Shown here piece by piece: positions 27,342 to 37,065 of a stretch of DNA of 59,735 nucleotides (positions are counted from its first letter, which is position 1; every line of letters starts with the position of its first letter). The stretch is taken from the NCBI RefSeq assembly GCF_000378105.1, contig NZ_KB899261.1, positions 1 to 59,735 of the forward strand, read 5' to 3'. The position numbers and the translations under genes were made by a program. The stretch is from Rubritalea marina DSM 17716 (lineage in GTDB: Bacteria > Verrucomicrobiota > Verrucomicrobiia > Verrucomicrobiales > Akkermansiaceae). The notes below the pieces were generated by a model. The model did no database searches. It saw only the letters and a list, made by a program, of their open reading frames with translations, and was not told where the DNA came from.

Positions 27342-28544
27342 TTATGCCTTAAAATCCTCAAAGAGGATGCGGGAAACTTGCTCCACATCCTTATCACCGC
27401 GCCCTGATAGGTTGGCAATGATGATGCTATCCTTCGGCATGCTACCAGCAACCTTCGACACATAAGCCATCGCGTGCGAACTCTCGAGAGCTGGGATAAT
27501 CCCCTCAGCAGATGAAAGCTCTTGGAAAGCAGCCAATGCTTCGTCGTCAGTAGCAAAATCGTACTCTGCACGGCCGATGTCTTTAAGATAGGCATGCTCT
27601 GGACCAATCGCTGCGTAGTCGAGCCCTGCACTCACCGAATGGGTCAACTCGATCTGACCATCATCATCAGCAAGCAACCAGGTCTTGGTACCCTGAAGCA
27701 CACCAAGCTTACCCCCTTGGAAGCGCGCTGCATGGCGCTCCTTAACAATGCCATCACCGCCCGCTTCCACACCCATCAATTGCACGGACTCATCGTCAAT
27801 GAATGGGTGAAACAAACCGATCGCATTTGAGCCACCACCGACGCAAGCAACACACAAGTCTGGAAGGCGTCCCTCTTGTTCGAGGATTTGCTCGCGAGCC
27901 TCTAAACCGATCACGCGATGGAAATCACGCACCATCATAGGGAACGGATGTGAACCCAACGCTGAGCCGAGAATGTAATGTGTGTGGTCCACAGTCGCCA
28001 CCCAATCACGCATTGCCTCGTTAACCGCATCCTTGAGTGTCGCCTGTCCATTGTGAACCGCACGCACCTCAGCACCAAGCAAACGCATGCGAGCCACATT
28101 GAGCGCCTGGCGCTCCATATCCACAGCACCCATGTACACCACACATTCCATACCGAATCGGGCACACACAGTAGCCGTAGCCACACCGTGCTGCCCGGCA
28201 CCAGTCTCAGCGATGATACGCTTCTTACCGATGCGCTTGGCTAGAAGAATCTGACCGATCGCATTGTTGATCTTGTGGGCTCCAGTGTGGAGGAGGTCCT
28301 CACGCTTGAGGTAAATCTTGGCACCACCGAGCAACTCAGTCCATCGCTCCGCATAGTAGAGCGGCGTTGGGCGCCCACAGTACTGGCGCAGCAAATAGTT
28401 GAGTTCTTCTTGGAAGCGTGGGTCGCTCTTGGTTTCCTCGTACATTGTTGCAAGGTCCTGCAAAGGCTGCATCAATGTCTCAGGGACAAACATGCCCCCA
28501 TAGGTTCCAAAGTGACCACTGGCATCGGGTAATGGCGTGTGCAT
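27342..28544 (-). CDS. trpB: Tryptophan synthase beta chain
   Basis: 400 residues. Condenses indole and serine to tryptophan with PLP. The N-terminal [19 protein letters not shown], the PLP lysine in [13 protein letters not shown] (about residues 86-98), [14 protein letters not shown] and the glycine-rich [10 protein letters not shown] are all intact. No trpA follows: the downstream 100 bases end at a terminator and the convergent sulfatase. trpD lies about 9 kb away, so tryptophan genes are dispersed here. Upstream GGGGAG sits only one base before the ATG, which is too close for a normal Shine-Dalgarno. Confidence 0.97.
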   Translation of the reverse strand: MHTPLPDASGHFGTYGGMFVPETLMQPLQDLATMYEETKSDPRFQEELNYLLRQYCGRPTPLYYAERWTELLGGAKIYLKREDLLHTGAHKINNAIGQILLAKRIGKKRIIAETGAGQHGVATATVCARFGMECVVYMGAVDMERQALNVARMRLLGAEVRAVHNGQATLKDAVNEAMRDWVATVDHTHYILGSALGSHPFPMMVRDFHRVIGLEAREQILEQEGRLPDLCVACVGGGSNAIGLFHPFIDDESVQLMGVEAGGDGIVKERHAARFQGGKLGVLQGTKTWLLADDDGQIELTHSVSAGLDYAAIGPEHAYLKDIGRAEYDFATDDEALAAFQELSSAEGIIPALESSHAMAYVSKVAGSMPKDSIIIANLSGRGDKDVEQVSRILFEDFKA

Positions 28545-28769
28545 GACTCCCCATACGCTAGCTCAGGGCATTTTTCAAGGGGGATTCGGACATTCCAGAA
28601 CGATCTACCCTCTAGCTCACTCGCCTCTCCACAGATCGATGAATCATCTCAGGAAATAGCATCTAGTCGACAACTCGAATAAGAACCACGCATCACCCAA
28701 AATAACGATGCCACTATGCATCCCTTCCCTTGACATTCCCATCCCCCCCTCCCCAACATAACTTCCCTT

Positions 28770-28784
28770 ATTAGATATTCTAAT
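28770..28784. promoter_or_regulatory. ATTAGA-TAT-TCTAAT palindrome upstream of the PLAT-like gene
   Basis: Perfect 6-bp arms with a 3-base spacer, 13 bases before the ATG at 28798. It resembles an operator, but no regulator can be assigned. The arms partly match the palindrome at 43855-43869, but with different spacing. Confidence 0.3.
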
Positions 28785-28797
28785 ACGAACCACTACA

Positions 28798-29256
28798 ATG
28801 AACCTCCAGATGAAACTCACCACAAGCGCCATAGCATTTGCTCTATCACTCGGTCTTCTATCAGCCAACGAAACCCGGCTCTACGTCAGCATTGAAACCG
28901 GCACGAAACAAAACTCTAGCACGGACTCAAGAGTCTACCTCAGCGTCAACAAAGAGGAAAAATCATACCTCCTAGACATTCCCGGCAAAAATGACCGTGA
29001 AGCGGGGGCAACAGACACCTACGAAGCCATCCTGCTCGACATCAAACCTGAAGACATCGAATGGATCTCAATTCGCATCGAAGGCGATGACGCATGGTAC
29101 CCAGAACGCTTCCATTTCCATGTCAAACAAGGAGACAATGAAAGTGAAAAACTCAGTATCCGTAACCGCAAATGGATGTCCTCAGTCAAAGAAAAGGTTC
29201 GTTCCAAAGAGGTGTTAAAATTGCGCATCAAAGGGAAACTTAAAATCGAGGATTAA
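28798..29256 (+). CDS. Secreted single-domain protein resembling a PLAT/LH2 beta-sandwich
   Basis: 152 residues with a signal peptide (about 1-23, cleaved near SANET). The remainder reads RLYVSIETGTKQNSSTDSRV then YLSVNKEEKSYLLD, later DTYEAILLDIKPEDIEWISI and AWYPERFHFHV. This order (Y/V-x-V-x-T-G, S/T-D-x-x-V-Y, D-T-F/Y, I-x-I, W-x-x-x) is the pattern of PLAT/LH2 domains, lipid- or protein-binding beta-sandwiches. The tail is basic. It has no enzymatic residues and no obvious operon partner, since purB follows after 48 bases. Family call is tentative. Confidence 0.65.
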   Translation: MNLQMKLTTSAIAFALSLGLLSANETRLYVSIETGTKQNSSTDSRVYLSVNKEEKSYLLDIPGKNDREAGATDTYEAILLDIKPEDIEWISIRIEGDDAWYPERFHFHVKQGDNESEKLSIRNRKWMSSVKEKVRSKEVLKLRIKGKLKIED

Positions 29257-29304
29257 GGCGGCTTAAGTCTTGAATCTTCAGAGCATCCCATTACAACCAG
29301 CGAC

Positions 29305-30729
29305 ATGTCAGCTATTCCCAATGTCCTAGCCGAGCGATACGCGTCACAAGCGATTCGCAATATCTGGTCCGCAGAAGGCCGAATTGTTCTTGAACGCGAA
29401 TTCTGGATCGCCGTCATGAAGGCGCAAAAGGAATTGGGTCTCGATATCCCTCAGGAGGCCATCGAAGCCTACGAGGCAGTAAAATCTGACGTCAACCTTC
29501 AGTCCATCATGGACCGTGAGCGCGTCACCCGTCACGATGTGAAAGCCCGTATCGAGGAATTCTGTGACCTCGCTGGACACCAACACATTCACAAAGGCAT
29601 GACCTCCCGTGACCTCACCGAAAATGTGGAGCAACTTCAGGTCTACCGCTCGCTTCTTATCCTCCGCGATAAAACAATTGCAGCTCTCAGCAAGCTCGAC
29701 GAACGCGCCCAGCAATGGCAGGGCCTCATCCTCACCGCTCGCACCCACAACGTGGCCGCTCAGCCGACCACATTTGGCAAACGTATCGCCATGTTTGGCG
29801 AAGAACTCCTCGGCGCTCTGGGTTCCCTCAACAGCCACATCGAAAGCTACACCGTTCGCGGTCTCAAAGGTGCCGTCGGCACCCAAATGGACCAAATTTC
29901 TCTCTTCGAAGGCGACCTTGAAAAAGTGAGCGCTCTCGAGACAAAGATCTGCAAGCACCTCGGCATCCCTGAAGTCTACGACAACGTCGGCCAAGTCTAC
30001 CCACGTAGCCTCGACTTCCGCACCGTTTCCGTTCTTACCGACCTCGCGGCTGGCCCATCCTCATTCTCACGCACACTCCGCCTCATGGCTGGACACGAGA
30101 CCGCAAGCGAAGGCTTTGCCAAGGGACAAACTGGCTCCAGCGCCATGCCCCACAAGATGAACTCTCGCTCCTGCGAGCGTGTCAATGGCTTCCAAACGAT
30201 CCTCAAAGGCTACCTCGCCATGGCATCTGGCCTCGCCGGTGACCAATGGAACGAAGGCGATGTGTCCTGCTCCGTGGTGCGCCGCGTGATGCTACCGGAT
30301 GCCTTCTACGCTTGTGACGGCATGTTCGAGACCTTCCTCACCATCCTAGTACAGATGAACGCCTACCCGGCAGTGATTGAAGCCGAAAACGAGCACTACC
30401 TCCCCTTCCTCATGACCACCACGATCATGATGGAGGCTGTCAAAGCTGGTGTTGGCCGCGAACTCGCACACTCCGCCATCAAGGAACATGCTGTTGCCAC
30501 CGTCAACGACCTCCGTGCCCGTGAGATCTCTGAAAACGATCTACTTAAGCGTCTCGCCGATGACGAGCGCCTACCTCTCAGCCTCGAACAGCTCCAGACA
30601 CTACTCAATGAAGGTCGTGAAAACGCAGGCACCGCACGCATCCAAGTGGATGCCTTCAGCAAGTCGATTGCGGCGTGGAAGGCTCGCTTCCCTCAAGCCG
30701 CAACGTACGAGCCAGGCTCTATCCTCTAG
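29305..30729 (+). CDS. purB: Adenylosuccinate lyase
   Basis: 474 residues of the fumarase/aspartase superfamily. Acts twice in AMP synthesis, releasing fumarate from SAICAR and adenylosuccinate. The signature loop is GSSAMPHKMNSRSCERVNG, MTSRDLTENVEQLQ holds catalytic-site residues, and ARTHNVAAQPTTFGKR carries the His of the first conserved region. Length and order are normal. ATG 29305 lacks a Shine-Dalgarno sequence. A terminator separates it from glnD. Confidence 0.96.
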   Translation: MSAIPNVLAERYASQAIRNIWSAEGRIVLEREFWIAVMKAQKELGLDIPQEAIEAYEAVKSDVNLQSIMDRERVTRHDVKARIEEFCDLAGHQHIHKGMTSRDLTENVEQLQVYRSLLILRDKTIAALSKLDERAQQWQGLILTARTHNVAAQPTTFGKRIAMFGEELLGALGSLNSHIESYTVRGLKGAVGTQMDQISLFEGDLEKVSALETKICKHLGIPEVYDNVGQVYPRSLDFRTVSVLTDLAAGPSSFSRTLRLMAGHETASEGFAKGQTGSSAMPHKMNSRSCERVNGFQTILKGYLAMASGLAGDQWNEGDVSCSVVRRVMLPDAFYACDGMFETFLTILVQMNAYPAVIEAENEHYLPFLMTTTIMMEAVKAGVGRELAHSAIKEHAVATVNDLRAREISENDLLKRLADDERLPLSLEQLQTLLNEGRENAGTARIQVDAFSKSIAAWKARFPQAATYEPGSIL

Positions 30730-30774
30730 TCACGACAACGTTCGTACTTGAGCAACTTTCACCGGCAAAATATT

Positions 30775-30804
30775 CAGCTGAGGTCGACAAGACCTCAGCT
30801 TTTT
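30775..30804 (+). terminator. Rho-independent terminator of purB
   Basis: An AGCTGAGGTC / GACCTCAGCT stem with a short loop is followed by TTTT. It lies 35 bases before the glnD start. Confidence 0.88.
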
Positions 30805-30838
30805 GGCATATAGCCCCTAAGCATTGACACCATCAACC

Positions 30839-33604
30839 ATGCAACAAGTCATCGATTCCATCAAATCCCAAGCCGAGCAGTCCCTCATCCCCGCCCTCAG
30901 AGCAGCTGAGGACCAGACCGAGCGCGCCGTCTTGATCAAGTCCTTCATCAAAGTGGAAGACAGAAAAATTCGTGACATGCACGACGCTGGTGCTGGTGGG
31001 CAGCGCGTCGCTGGCGCACGTTCCGCGATGCTCGACGCAGCCATTCATGCCGCCTTCATCACCACTGAAGAACGCCTCTCCCCAAAAGGCAAAGTGAAGG
31101 TCGCCGTCACCTCAGTAGGTGGCTACGGACGTGGTCTCCTCAACCCCGGCTCGGACATCGACTTACTCTTCATTCTCCCCGTCAATTCTACCAAGATCGC
31201 CACGCTCACCAAAACGCTGATTCAAGAGATCCTCTACTTGCTCTGGGATACTGGATTCAAGGTCGGCCATGCCACACGCTCGATCAGCGAATCGATCCGT
31301 GAAGCCAAGGCTGAACAGCAATCCAAGACTGCGCTCATGGACACTCGCTACATCGCCGGAAACGAAGCAATGGTAGACAAGTTCATCACCACCTTCCGCC
31401 GCGATTGTATCCAAAAAAACCCAGAAGCCTTCTTCGAGCTCCGCCGCAACGACATCAGCAGTAGACACAAGAAGTATTCACACACCGTCTTCCTCCAAGA
31501 ACCACACGTCAAGGAAAGCTGCGGCGGATTGCGCGACTACCAAAACATTATTTGGGTCGCCAATGTCGAGCGCGGCACCTGCAACCTCGAAGACCTCGTG
31601 AAGGAGAAAATCCTCACCAAGGGTGCTTACAAAGAACTCGAAGCCGCCTACGATTTCATCCACCGCGTGCGCAATGAGCTACACTACCACACAGGTCGCT
31701 CGACTGACATTCTAACACTACAACTCCAAGGAGTCGTCGCCACCAATTTTCAATACCCAGAGAAGAGTATCCTGCGCCGCTGTGAATCGTTCATGCGCGA
31801 TTATTACCGTCACACCCGTGCGATCTTCAACCATACCAACTCCTTGATGGAAATCTTCCACATCGAGATTCAGGAAAATGATAAAGTCAGCAGCTGGCTC
31901 AAATTCATTCCAAAACCTCAGAAAAAGCGCAGCGAGCACGATGGCTTCGTGTTCCGCGATGGTCGTATCTACCCAAAGCATTCTGACATCTTTAAAAATG
32001 ACTCAGGCCGCATGATGCGCGTCTTCCAAGAAGCGCAACGTCGCAACCACACACTGGCGCCAATCATGCGCCGACTCATCAAAGAGAACATCTCACTCGT
32101 CAATGAAGAATTCCTCTTCAGCAAGGCGAACCGTGAAACCTTCCGCGCGATCCTCGAGCGCAAGGGCGACGTCGCCCATATCCTGCGCGCCATGCACAAG
32201 GTTCAATTCCTCGGCAAGTGGATGCCTGAGTTTGGCATGCTCGATTGCCTCGTGCAACACGAGTTCTTCCACCGCTACACCGCGGATGAGCACACCCTCC
32301 GTTGTATCGACCAACTCGATGCGCTCGTCGAAGACCAACGCCCTGAACGCAGCGTCTATCGAGACATCTTGATGTCCTTCACTGATCCATACGCGCTCTA
32401 TCTGGCCCTCATCCTACACGACACAGGACGCGCCGAGAACCTTCGCGAACACACCGACGGTTCGGCCGTGATGGCCGCCCGCGTCTGCTCACGCTACAAG
32501 ATCAAAGGGGCTCGCCGTAGCCTCATGACCTTCCTCGTGGACCACCACCTCACCTTCTGGAAGTACGCCACCAATAAGAACCTCGAAGACCCAGAAGTCA
32601 TCGAAGAATTTGCTGGCATCATGAAAACTACAGAACGCCTGGAAGCGCTCCTACTCTTCACATACGCCGACTCAAACGGCACCAATGAAGAGGCTTGGTC
32701 GCCTTGGAAAGAAAGCCTCATGCTGCAGCTCTATCGCTCAACTCGTAGCTTCCTCACGAATGGAAAAAATCAATACGAAGCCGAGCAACAAGAAGAAATG
32801 CAGAAGCTCAAAAAGGTCACCAAGTCGATCCTGCGTGAGAAATACCACGAGCAACTCGACCTCCACTTCGAGCGCATGCCCGAGCAATACTTCCGCTACC
32901 GTGCACCTGAGTCGATTGCCATCCACGTGCGCGCCGTGCGCCGCTACCTCATCAAGGATGAGAAGGCAGAGCCAGGCTTCCAGAGCTCTGACCTGCGTTG
33001 GATCAACCGCGACGACCGCGGCTACACCGAGCTCGTGGTCACCACGCACAACCGCCCGCTACTCATTGAAAAGGTCGCCTGTGCCCTGGCCGCCTCGCAA
33101 ATCAACATCATCGCAGCCAATGTCTACACCCGCACCGACGGCATCACCTGCGACATCTTCCACGTCTGCACCGAGGACCAGCTCCCGGTCACCAATGCCA
33201 ATACCAAAAAGAAAGTCGAAGACACCTTCTCGGAATTGATCCAACAAGAAGACTACCAGCCGGAGAAGCACCTCAAGAAGAAGCGTAACTTCCTCCAGCG
33301 CGACAGCTCAGACGGCGGCATTCCCTTCCCGGTTCGCGCCTTCGTCAACAACCACGCTAGCCAACAACACACCGCCATCGAAGTCCAAGCGCTCGACCGC
33401 ATCGGCTTGCTCCACGACCTCTTCCTCGAAATCGGCAAGTCTGGCCTCGCCACGGTGCACGCGCGTATCTGCACAGAAAAGGGTGCAGCTGTCGATACGA
33501 TCTACGTCAACCACCTCGACGGCACCAAGGTCACCGACCAAGATGAAATCCAAAAACTCGAGTACAACATCCAGAAACTCGTCGGCTTCGAGCATGCGGA
33601 GTAG
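30839..33604 (+). CDS. glnD: Bifunctional PII uridylyltransferase/uridylyl-removing enzyme GlnD
   Basis: 921 residues from ATG 30839; an alternative TTG at 30824 adds only 5. Controls nitrogen assimilation by uridylylating PII and reversing it. Domains in order: nucleotidyltransferase (GGYGRGLLNPGSDIDLLF, about 91-108), helical linker, HD hydrolase (ALILHDTGR, about residue 525), and two ACT domains that sense glutamine (TELVVTTHNRPLLIEKVA and AIEVQALDRIGLLHDLFLE). The GSDID and HD catalytic residues are intact. No PII or glutamine synthetase gene lies nearby. A strong terminator follows. Confidence 0.95.
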   Translation: MQQVIDSIKSQAEQSLIPALRAAEDQTERAVLIKSFIKVEDRKIRDMHDAGAGGQRVAGARSAMLDAAIHAAFITTEERLSPKGKVKVAVTSVGGYGRGLLNPGSDIDLLFILPVNSTKIATLTKTLIQEILYLLWDTGFKVGHATRSISESIREAKAEQQSKTALMDTRYIAGNEAMVDKFITTFRRDCIQKNPEAFFELRRNDISSRHKKYSHTVFLQEPHVKESCGGLRDYQNIIWVANVERGTCNLEDLVKEKILTKGAYKELEAAYDFIHRVRNELHYHTGRSTDILTLQLQGVVATNFQYPEKSILRRCESFMRDYYRHTRAIFNHTNSLMEIFHIEIQENDKVSSWLKFIPKPQKKRSEHDGFVFRDGRIYPKHSDIFKNDSGRMMRVFQEAQRRNHTLAPIMRRLIKENISLVNEEFLFSKANRETFRAILERKGDVAHILRAMHKVQFLGKWMPEFGMLDCLVQHEFFHRYTADEHTLRCIDQLDALVEDQRPERSVYRDILMSFTDPYALYLALILHDTGRAENLREHTDGSAVMAARVCSRYKIKGARRSLMTFLVDHHLTFWKYATNKNLEDPEVIEEFAGIMKTTERLEALLLFTYADSNGTNEEAWSPWKESLMLQLYRSTRSFLTNGKNQYEAEQQEEMQKLKKVTKSILREKYHEQLDLHFERMPEQYFRYRAPESIAIHVRAVRRYLIKDEKAEPGFQSSDLRWINRDDRGYTELVVTTHNRPLLIEKVACALAASQINIIAANVYTRTDGITCDIFHVCTEDQLPVTNANTKKKVEDTFSELIQQEDYQPEKHLKKKRNFLQRDSSDGGIPFPVRAFVNNHASQQHTAIEVQALDRIGLLHDLFLEIGKSGLATVHARICTEKGAAVDTIYVNHLDGTKVTDQDEIQKLEYNIQKLVGFEHAE

Positions 33605-33682
33605 CGGATGGTTATTGCTTAGTTGTTGTTTGTTAATAGTTAGCCAGCGCCGATGAGGCGCCGAAAGTGACTTTAAAAAAAG

Positions 33683-33717
33683 AAAGCCAGCGTGCCCTGT
33701 AGCTCGCTGGCTTTTTT
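33683..33717 (+). terminator. Terminator between glnD and the convergent membrane-protein gene
   Basis: An AAGCCAGCG / CGCTGGCTT stem is followed by TTTTTT. The minus-strand side also has a T-rich tract, so it may act in both directions. Confidence 0.9.
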
Positions 33718-33740
33718 GTGTTTAAAATAGATCAAGCCAC

Positions 33741-34022
33741 TTAGCTCTCGCCATCGCCAAACATGACATTGATGACGCTAAAGATTGCAGCCCCGGCTGC
33801 AATCACCAGGCAGGTCGCGACAGTTCTCCAGAGCGCACCATCCTTGGCGAAGTCCCAGATGGCAAGGATACTCACCGTCACGCTCACCAAGATGCAAATC
33901 GTGATCACGTAGAAGGCGACATTGCGCACCGCCTTTGGGTTCAACACGCCGCGCTTGGGCTTTTGCTCCAACTTCGGCACCGCCGGTGGAGTCACTGGAT
34001 CAGGAGATGAATGGTCTTCCAT
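33741..34022 (-). CDS. Small two-helix membrane protein, unknown function
   Basis: 93 residues from the ATG at 34022 (MEDHSSPDPVTPP); a longer reading to 34109 lacks support. An N-terminal Pro-rich cytoplasmic-looking segment is followed by two transmembrane helices (NVAFYVITICILVSVTVSIL and a second around TVATCLVIAAGAAIFSVINV). The protein ends in FGDGES. No family recognised. It is transcribed alone and convergent with glnD. Confidence 0.65.
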   Translation of the reverse strand: MEDHSSPDPVTPPAVPKLEQKPKRGVLNPKAVRNVAFYVITICILVSVTVSILAIWDFAKDGALWRTVATCLVIAAGAAIFSVINVMFGDGES

Positions 34023-34249
34023 GCCTAACACGGTCACAGCAATTCCAGAGCCCGACAAGCGAAAAACTGCCCCGCTACCAATATCACTGGAGGGCTTGGC
34101 ACTCCTCACCTAGTAGCACATCAGACACTATCAGCACGACCTTACTGTTCATTTTTAATTAAAGATTCGCCCACCATCGCCAGTACCTATAGATTAAGAC
34201 ACTCTGTTTACCCCATGATATCAGGCACTTACTAACCTATTAGCCACCC

Positions 34250-35536
34250 ATGAAGCAACTGACCCACCTCCAAAAAACTATACATTTTTCATCCATCGCT
34301 TTTCTATTATCTCAAGCGAGTCACGCAGCTCCCTCCCACTCCACCACACAGATTGAGCGCGGTAAGACACTCTACCAACAAGTCTGCTTCACCTGCCATG
34401 GCACCCACCTTGAAGGTGGGATCGGTCCCGCCCTAGGCGATGCCTACTGGCGCCATGGCGACGACTTGGACTCCATCTACAAGGTCATTAGCGAAGGAGT
34501 GCCTGAATCGGAGATGCTAGCCTTCAAAGGCGTCTTTCCAGAGCAGAGTGACCGCGAAGCCATCGCCGCCTACATCCTCTCGGAGCAACTCGGCATGCGC
34601 TCCTTGGTGCGCTCGAAGTACGCCAAGGCCGCCTTCCAAGGGATGCGCTTCAGCCCAGAGCTCTTCAGCCAAGCAGAGCCGTACTTCAGCAAGCCAGTGC
34701 CCGAGAATGTGATATTCTTCGACAACAACTTTGATGGAGTTTCTCGCTTCGAAAGCCAGCTCGACATCAACGCCACTGGCACCTATTATCTCAACGTCCA
34801 CGCACGCGGCCGTTGTTCGATCTTCCTCGATGGTGAGGAGATCTTTTACAGCAATCCCGAGGAAGGAATCGATGCTGACAAAGGAATGAAGAGCAAGCCG
34901 CTACAGCTTGAAGCCGGTAGCTACCAGCTCGACATCTTCAACGAACAAAAGAAGGCCTGGCAGCCACGCCTGCACCTGACTCTCTCCAAGGAAGGCGGCA
35001 AGCACGTCTCCTTGGTAGGTCGTAGCCTCCAAGGCAGCGTACCCAAAGAAGTTACTGCGGGCACAGAAGCCAAAGTAATCCGCAAGTGGATTCGTCAGCT
35101 CTCACCACGTACCCTGCTCTGCCTCCTTCCCAACAAGGTCATCGTGGCTTTCAACCCCACAACGGGCGCGGTTGAAAAGGCGTGGTCGCAGGCTAAGGTC
35201 AACCAAACTCCATCGCTGCCTGACCGCAGCGCCCGACCCTCCGAAATCGTCGGCACCCCGATTGTCACGCATAGCCTCAGCAGCATTCAATTTGGTGAAC
35301 AAGAAATGCAAGCATTACGCTATTCCCAATACCGTATCGATGGCGACAGCGCTGTTGTCACCCTCCTCGCTGGAGAACATGCACTGGAACTACGCATCAG
35401 CCCCGAAGGCGCAAATGGCTACAGCATTAGCGGCCATAGCGAGCAATCGATCCCCGGCCTAGAAATCCAAAGCGCCTCAGGTCCGCTTCCGCTAAACACC
35501 CAGAACCAAACAAGCTTCATCCTCCGTGTCGACTAA
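34250..35536 (+). CDS. Secreted protein with N-terminal cytochrome c and PA14-like domains
   Basis: 428 residues with a signal peptide (about 1-26). The class I cytochrome c domain (about 32-118) has the heme motif CFTCH and a Met-containing ligand loop (ESEMLAFKGVF). It is followed by a beta-rich region (INATGTYYLNVHARGRCSIFLDGEEIF, about 165-240), as in PA14-like carbohydrate-associated domains, then an unassigned C-terminal part. The next gene, 23 bases on, encodes a sorbosone-dehydrogenase-like propeller, so the pair probably forms a periplasmic oxidoreductase with the cytochrome as acceptor. This fits the cytochrome plus propeller modules common in PVC bacteria. Confidence 0.85.
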   Translation: MKQLTHLQKTIHFSSIAFLLSQASHAAPSHSTTQIERGKTLYQQVCFTCHGTHLEGGIGPALGDAYWRHGDDLDSIYKVISEGVPESEMLAFKGVFPEQSDREAIAAYILSEQLGMRSLVRSKYAKAAFQGMRFSPELFSQAEPYFSKPVPENVIFFDNNFDGVSRFESQLDINATGTYYLNVHARGRCSIFLDGEEIFYSNPEEGIDADKGMKSKPLQLEAGSYQLDIFNEQKKAWQPRLHLTLSKEGGKHVSLVGRSLQGSVPKEVTAGTEAKVIRKWIRQLSPRTLLCLLPNKVIVAFNPTTGAVEKAWSQAKVNQTPSLPDRSARPSEIVGTPIVTHSLSSIQFGEQEMQALRYSQYRIDGDSAVVTLLAGEHALELRISPEGANGYSISGHSEQSIPGLEIQSASGPLPLNTQNQTSFILRVD

Positions 35537-35559
35537 ACCACTTGCACCACCTTCAGCCA

Positions 35560-37010
35560 TGAAACACGCACTTTTCTCTGCCGCCCTCCTCAGCTCCAGC
35601 CTCCTCCAAGCCGCGATTCCTGACGGCTACTCACTCGAAACCATTCCACTCCCGAAAGGCGCAGTCACCGTTCTTGGCGTTTGCAGCAAAGATGCTGACA
35701 CCATCGCTGTGGCCACCTGGGAAGGCCAAGTCTGGGAATACAGCAATGGAGCTTGGTCGCTCTTCGCCGAAGATCTGATGGAGCCCAATGGCATTTACTA
35801 CAATTCGAAAGACGGATGCTACTACGTGGCGCAAAAGCCAGAGCTCACGCGCTTGGTCGATGTCGACAAGGATGGGAAATGCGATCTCTACCAAAACTGG
35901 AGCTCCGGCTTTGGCTGGGGTGGCACCTACCATGAGTACCACTTTGGCCCAGTCGCCGACTCCAAGGGCAGCCTCTACGCCTCCCTCAATCTCGCCGCCA
36001 ATCAAGGATTCCGCGTGGCTGACAACAAGAACCCCGCTGCGCCTGGCGCTGGCGGCAACATGGGCAGCACTGGGGCTTACCGCGGCTGGGTCTACCGCTG
36101 CGATAGGCAAGGCCACTTCCATCCCTTCGCGAGCGGCTTCCGCTCCCCAGCAGGCATCGGCGTGAGCCCGAACGATGAGGTCTTTGTCACCGACAACCAA
36201 GGCGATTGGTTTGGTGCCAGCCCGCTCTTCCATGTCGAGGAAGGAAAATTCTACGGCCACCCGGCCAGCCTCCCCGACCGGGAGGATTTCACCCCTGAAT
36301 TAGTATCCTCGATGAGTGCTGCTAGCTTCGACAAGATCCGCAAGCGCCCCGCCTTGTGGATCCCGCGCAGCCTCGCCCAATCGCCAGGTAGCCCAGTTTG
36401 GGATACCACCGAGGGGAAATTTGGCCCTTTCAGTGGGCAAATCTTCGTCGGCGACCAAACGAAGTCTAACTACTTCCGCTGTGGCGTGGAGATGGTGGCT
36501 GGTGCCTACCAAGGATTCTGTATCAACTTCCTCGATAAGACAGAATCTGGCACAGTGAAGATGGACTTTGACTCGCAAGGCCGCCTCTGGAGCGCCCAAG
36601 TTGGCCGCGGCTGGCTCAGCCAGGGAGGCAAGCGCACCGCGCTGCAATTTGCCCAGTGGGATGGCGAGACGGTCCCTTTCGAAATCTATGATGTCTCACT
36701 CACTGAAACCGGCTTCCGAGTAAACTTCACCCAGCCCTGCGCCAAGCTCCTCACCCCGAGCGTGAGCCAACACTACTACAATTACTCGAGCATGTACGGC
36801 TCAGATGAGATCGATAAAAAGCGCGTCGCCGTCAGCAAAAGCAGCTGGTCAGACGACCACAAGAGCCTGCACATCGAACTGCCGCTAGAACCCGGGAAAG
36901 TCTACACCCTGGATTTCCATGGACTGCAGAGCGCCGCTGCCAAGCCCCTCATCAACCACACTGCCTACTACACGGTGAATCGCCTGCGTCACGCAAAAAC
37001 GGCTGAGTGA
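35560..37010 (+). CDS. Secreted beta-propeller dehydrogenase-like protein (sorbosone/glucose dehydrogenase-like)
   Basis: 482 residues from ATG 35560 (MKHALFSAALLSSSLLQA, a signal peptide); the frame upstream to 35526 overlaps the cytochrome gene and is unlikely. Propeller blades show the repeated pattern of DGCYYVAQKPELTRLVDVDKDG, GPVADSKGSLYASLN, FASGFRSPAGIGVSPNDEVFVTDNQG and FSGQIFVGDQTKSNYFRC. The R-S-P-A-G-I-G core is typical of L-sorbosone-dehydrogenase-like propellers of PVC bacteria. A C-terminal beta-sandwich (about 400-482) follows. No PQQ genes are nearby. Sugar-oxidising function is inference from the fold and the adjacent cytochrome. Confidence 0.82.
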
Positions 37011-37065
37011 TCGGGCGCAATGCCCGCTACTCAACCGCTCATAAAAAACGTGTTCAGTGTGTCGC

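Noticed and set aside
35631-36260. 209-codon antisense frame within the propeller gene
   Set aside because: A shadow of a strong coding frame; no recognisable motifs, no start context.
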